Assembly (NCBI GenBank): GCA_037444075.1
Contig: JBBIND010000107.1
Location: 1 to 7,403, forward strand
DNA from: JBBIND01 sp037444075
GTDB taxonomy: Bacteria; Acidobacteriota; Terriglobia; Bryobacterales; Bryobacteraceae
Direction of reading: 5' to 3'
DNA: 7,403 bases
The notes beneath the pieces are model-generated. The model was not told the origin of the DNA. It did no database searches and worked only from the letters and a program-made list of their open reading frames with translations. Below are positions 6,265 through 7,403 of the stretch, in pieces. The stretch's first letter is position 1. Each line of letters opens with the position of its first letter. The position numbers and the translations under genes were made by a program.

Positions 6265-7403
6265 ATGCCGGCGCCCGAGCCGGGCGGGCGCCATACGGCC
6301 CAAAGAGGAGGCGCCACAGAGATTTCCTCCGCCGCGCTGAGGCTCGTTCTCAGCGTGGTTCTGTTGTGCGCCTCCAGCGCCGTAGTGACGGGACATGAAG
6401 CCTCAGACGACCCCGCCACGGCTCGGAATCCACAGACGGAACACCTGCCTGCCGCCACTCAATCCACTCCCGAGTTGTCGTCTCACCTGCTGCAACTGGT
6501 CCGCAGCGCCAGAACCGACGCCGTTCAAGGGCGGCTGCCAGCGGCCGAACAGAAGCTACGGTCGGCTTGGCAAACGGCTCGTGAATTACCCCGCGAAAAC
6601 GTACTCGCCGTAGTCGTTCTGAACAATCTGGGACACGTGCTTTGCGACCGCGGACAGCTCGCCGAGGCGGAGACCCTCCTGCGGGAGGCAATCCTGCGAT
6701 GGAAGGGTGCTCGTCCGGGCGAGGAACTTCAGGTCACTCTGATCGAGCACAACCTGGTGAAGGTCTTCCTCGCGGGAGCGCGTTACGAAGAGGCAATCCG
6801 GCTGGCGCGCCGGAGCCTGGCCGTTCGCGATAAACATTCCGCCGGCGAGGACATCGATGCCGCCCGCCTCATGGCCGCGTTGGCGTGCGCCTACGACCGG
6901 GTCCGGCGGTTTTCGGACGCCGAGGCGTACATGCTCCGTGCCCTGTCCATCCTGGAGCGGGAGCTGGGACCCGGCGAGGCGGAAACCGTCAGAGTGCTGA
7001 GCAACCTGGCGGGGCTGAAGCTGTCGCTGGGGCAACATGCGGAAGCAGAGGCTCTCTCCCGGCGGGCGCTCGATCAAATGAGGCGGGCCGTGGGACCGGA
7101 GCACCCGGCTCTGGCAGCGGCTCTGAACAACCTGGCCTGCGCCCTCATGGCGAGGAAGAACTACGCCGAAGCGCAGTGGGCGCTGCAGTCGGCCATCAAT
7201 GTCCTCGAACCTCAGGTGGTTCGATCCCACCCTGACATGATCCTGAGCCAATACCATTTGGCGCACCTGTACGCGCTGAGCGGCCGGTACAAGGAGTCCG
7301 CAGCACTGTACGTTGCCACGCTGAACGAGAGCGAAACCTCGTTGGGGACCGGCCACGCCGTTTCCGCGCAGATACTGGCCGGCTACGCGGAGGTGCTGAG
7401 GAA
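6265..7403 (+). CDS. Secreted tetratricopeptide-repeat protein, kinesin light chain-type (partial, 3' end outside window)
   Basis: The frame is open to the right edge. A signal peptide-like segment, LRLVLSVVLLCASSAVV, is encoded at 6343-6393, followed by a low-complexity linker and then TPR units. A conserved hydrophobic TPR position recurs at 6628, 6754, 6880, 7006, 7132, 7258 and 7384, exactly 126 bp (42 residues) apart. Typical sequences are LNNLGHVLCDRGQLAEAE and LNNLACALMARKNYAEAQ, with GPEHP linkers, as in the TPR_10/TPR_12 type. Such repeats bind proteins or peptides. Start choice is difficult. ATG 6265 is the nearest ATG upstream of the signal segment, but it has no ribosome binding site and puts about 26 unlikely residues before it. 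The strong AAAGAGGAGG at 6302-6311 instead points to ATT at 6322, giving ISSAALRLVLSVVLLCASSA, an ideal signal peptide. The outer boundary is reported. Any C-terminal effector domain lies outside the window. Confidence 0.85.
   Translation, partial: MPAPEPGGRHTAQRGGATEISSAALRLVLSVVLLCASSAVVTGHEASDDPATARNPQTEHLPAATQSTPELSSHLLQLVRSARTDAVQGRLPAAEQKLRSAWQTARELPRENVLAVVVLNNLGHVLCDRGQLAEAETLLREAILRWKGARPGEELQVTLIEHNLVKVFLAGARYEEAIRLARRSLAVRDKHSAGEDIDAARLMAALACAYDRVRRFSDAEAYMLRALSILERELGPGEAETVRVLSNLAGLKLSLGQHAEAEALSRRALDQMRRAVGPEHPALAAALNNLACALMARKNYAEAQWALQSAINVLEPQVVRSHPDMILSQYHLAHLYALSGRYKESAALYVATLNESETSLGTGHAVSAQILAGYAEVLR
6270..6292 (+). promoter_or_regulatory. Stable GC hairpin in the TPR gene leader
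   Basis: GGCGCCCG (6270-6277) pairs perfectly with CGGGCGCC (6285-6292) around a 7-nt loop. It ends nine bases before the strong ribosome binding site at 6302. As a leader element it could affect mRNA stability or access to the ribosome binding site. It also argues that this segment is untranslated rather than the 5' part of the coding region. Confidence 0.45.
6302..6311 (+). promoter_or_regulatory. Strong ribosome binding site with no ATG, GTG or TTG at the expected distance
   Basis: AAAGAGGAGG is close to the full anti-Shine-Dalgarno complement and the best such site near the TPR gene. Ten bases further on, in frame with the TPR repeats, is an ATT codon at 6322. The next in-frame standard starts are GTG 6355 and TTG 6364, too far away and inside the hydrophobic core of the signal peptide. 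Confidence 0.55.

Noticed and set aside
6138..6398. Plus-strand small open frame (86 codons) upstream of the TPR repeats
   Set aside because: It has no ribosome binding site, an Arg-rich low-complexity translation, and it overlaps the leader hairpin and the strong binding site of the TPR gene in a different frame.
6586..7356. Minus-strand open frame (256 codons) across the TPR gene
   Set aside because: It is antisense to seven in-register TPR units; no independent evidence for coding.
1..7403. CRISPR array, tRNA, rRNA or a complete mobile element
   Set aside because: I saw no regularly spaced direct repeats outside the TPR coding units, no recognisable tRNA or rRNA segment, and no transposase or integrase coding region.

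Overview
The window looks like chromosomal DNA of an Acidobacteriota member, probably the Solibacter/Bryobacter lineage. This is inferred from the high GC content, two Tat-exported redox proteins, a large secreted beta-rich orphan, an exported kinesin-light-chain-type TPR protein and an anaerobic-type sulfatase maturase. I could not run a search, so the taxonomy is a judgement from protein style.

Layout. (1) Positions 1-1049, minus strand, cut by the left edge: a Tat-signal aldo/keto reductase with a C-terminal four-cysteine Fe-S cluster motif. (2) Positions 1050-1118: a short divergent promoter region whose two -10 hexamers overlap on opposite strands. (3) Positions 1119-2174, plus strand: a Tat-signal DUF362 protein. 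(4) Positions 2175-2268: a convergent gap with two GC-rich hairpins. (5) Positions 2269-4695, minus strand: an 808-residue secreted protein of unknown function with TIG/Ig-like repeats. (6) Positions 4696-4712: a 17-bp gap between divergent starts. (7) Positions 4713-5963, plus strand: a radical SAM/SPASM protein with every cluster-binding and catalytic residue of the anaerobic sulfatase-maturating enzyme family. (8) Positions 5964-6264: a gene-poor stretch with inverted repeats and an AT-rich island. (9) From about 6265 or 6322 to the right edge, plus strand: a secreted TPR protein with an exact 42-residue repeat, cut by the window end.

How the genes may work together. The aldo/keto reductase and DUF362 gene share a promoter region and both carry twin-arginine signals, so they may form an exported redox pair. 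The radical SAM enzyme is cytoplasmic and would install formylglycine in a sulfatase or a similar target, but no sulfatase motif (C/S-x-P-x-R) is visible in the other four proteins of the window. The secreted 808-residue protein is not obviously linked to its neighbours. Main points for a second look: the overlapping divergent -10 elements, the exported Fe-S aldo/keto reductase, the compressed divergent start at 4695/4713, and the TPR gene, whose only good ribosome binding site points at an ATT codon.
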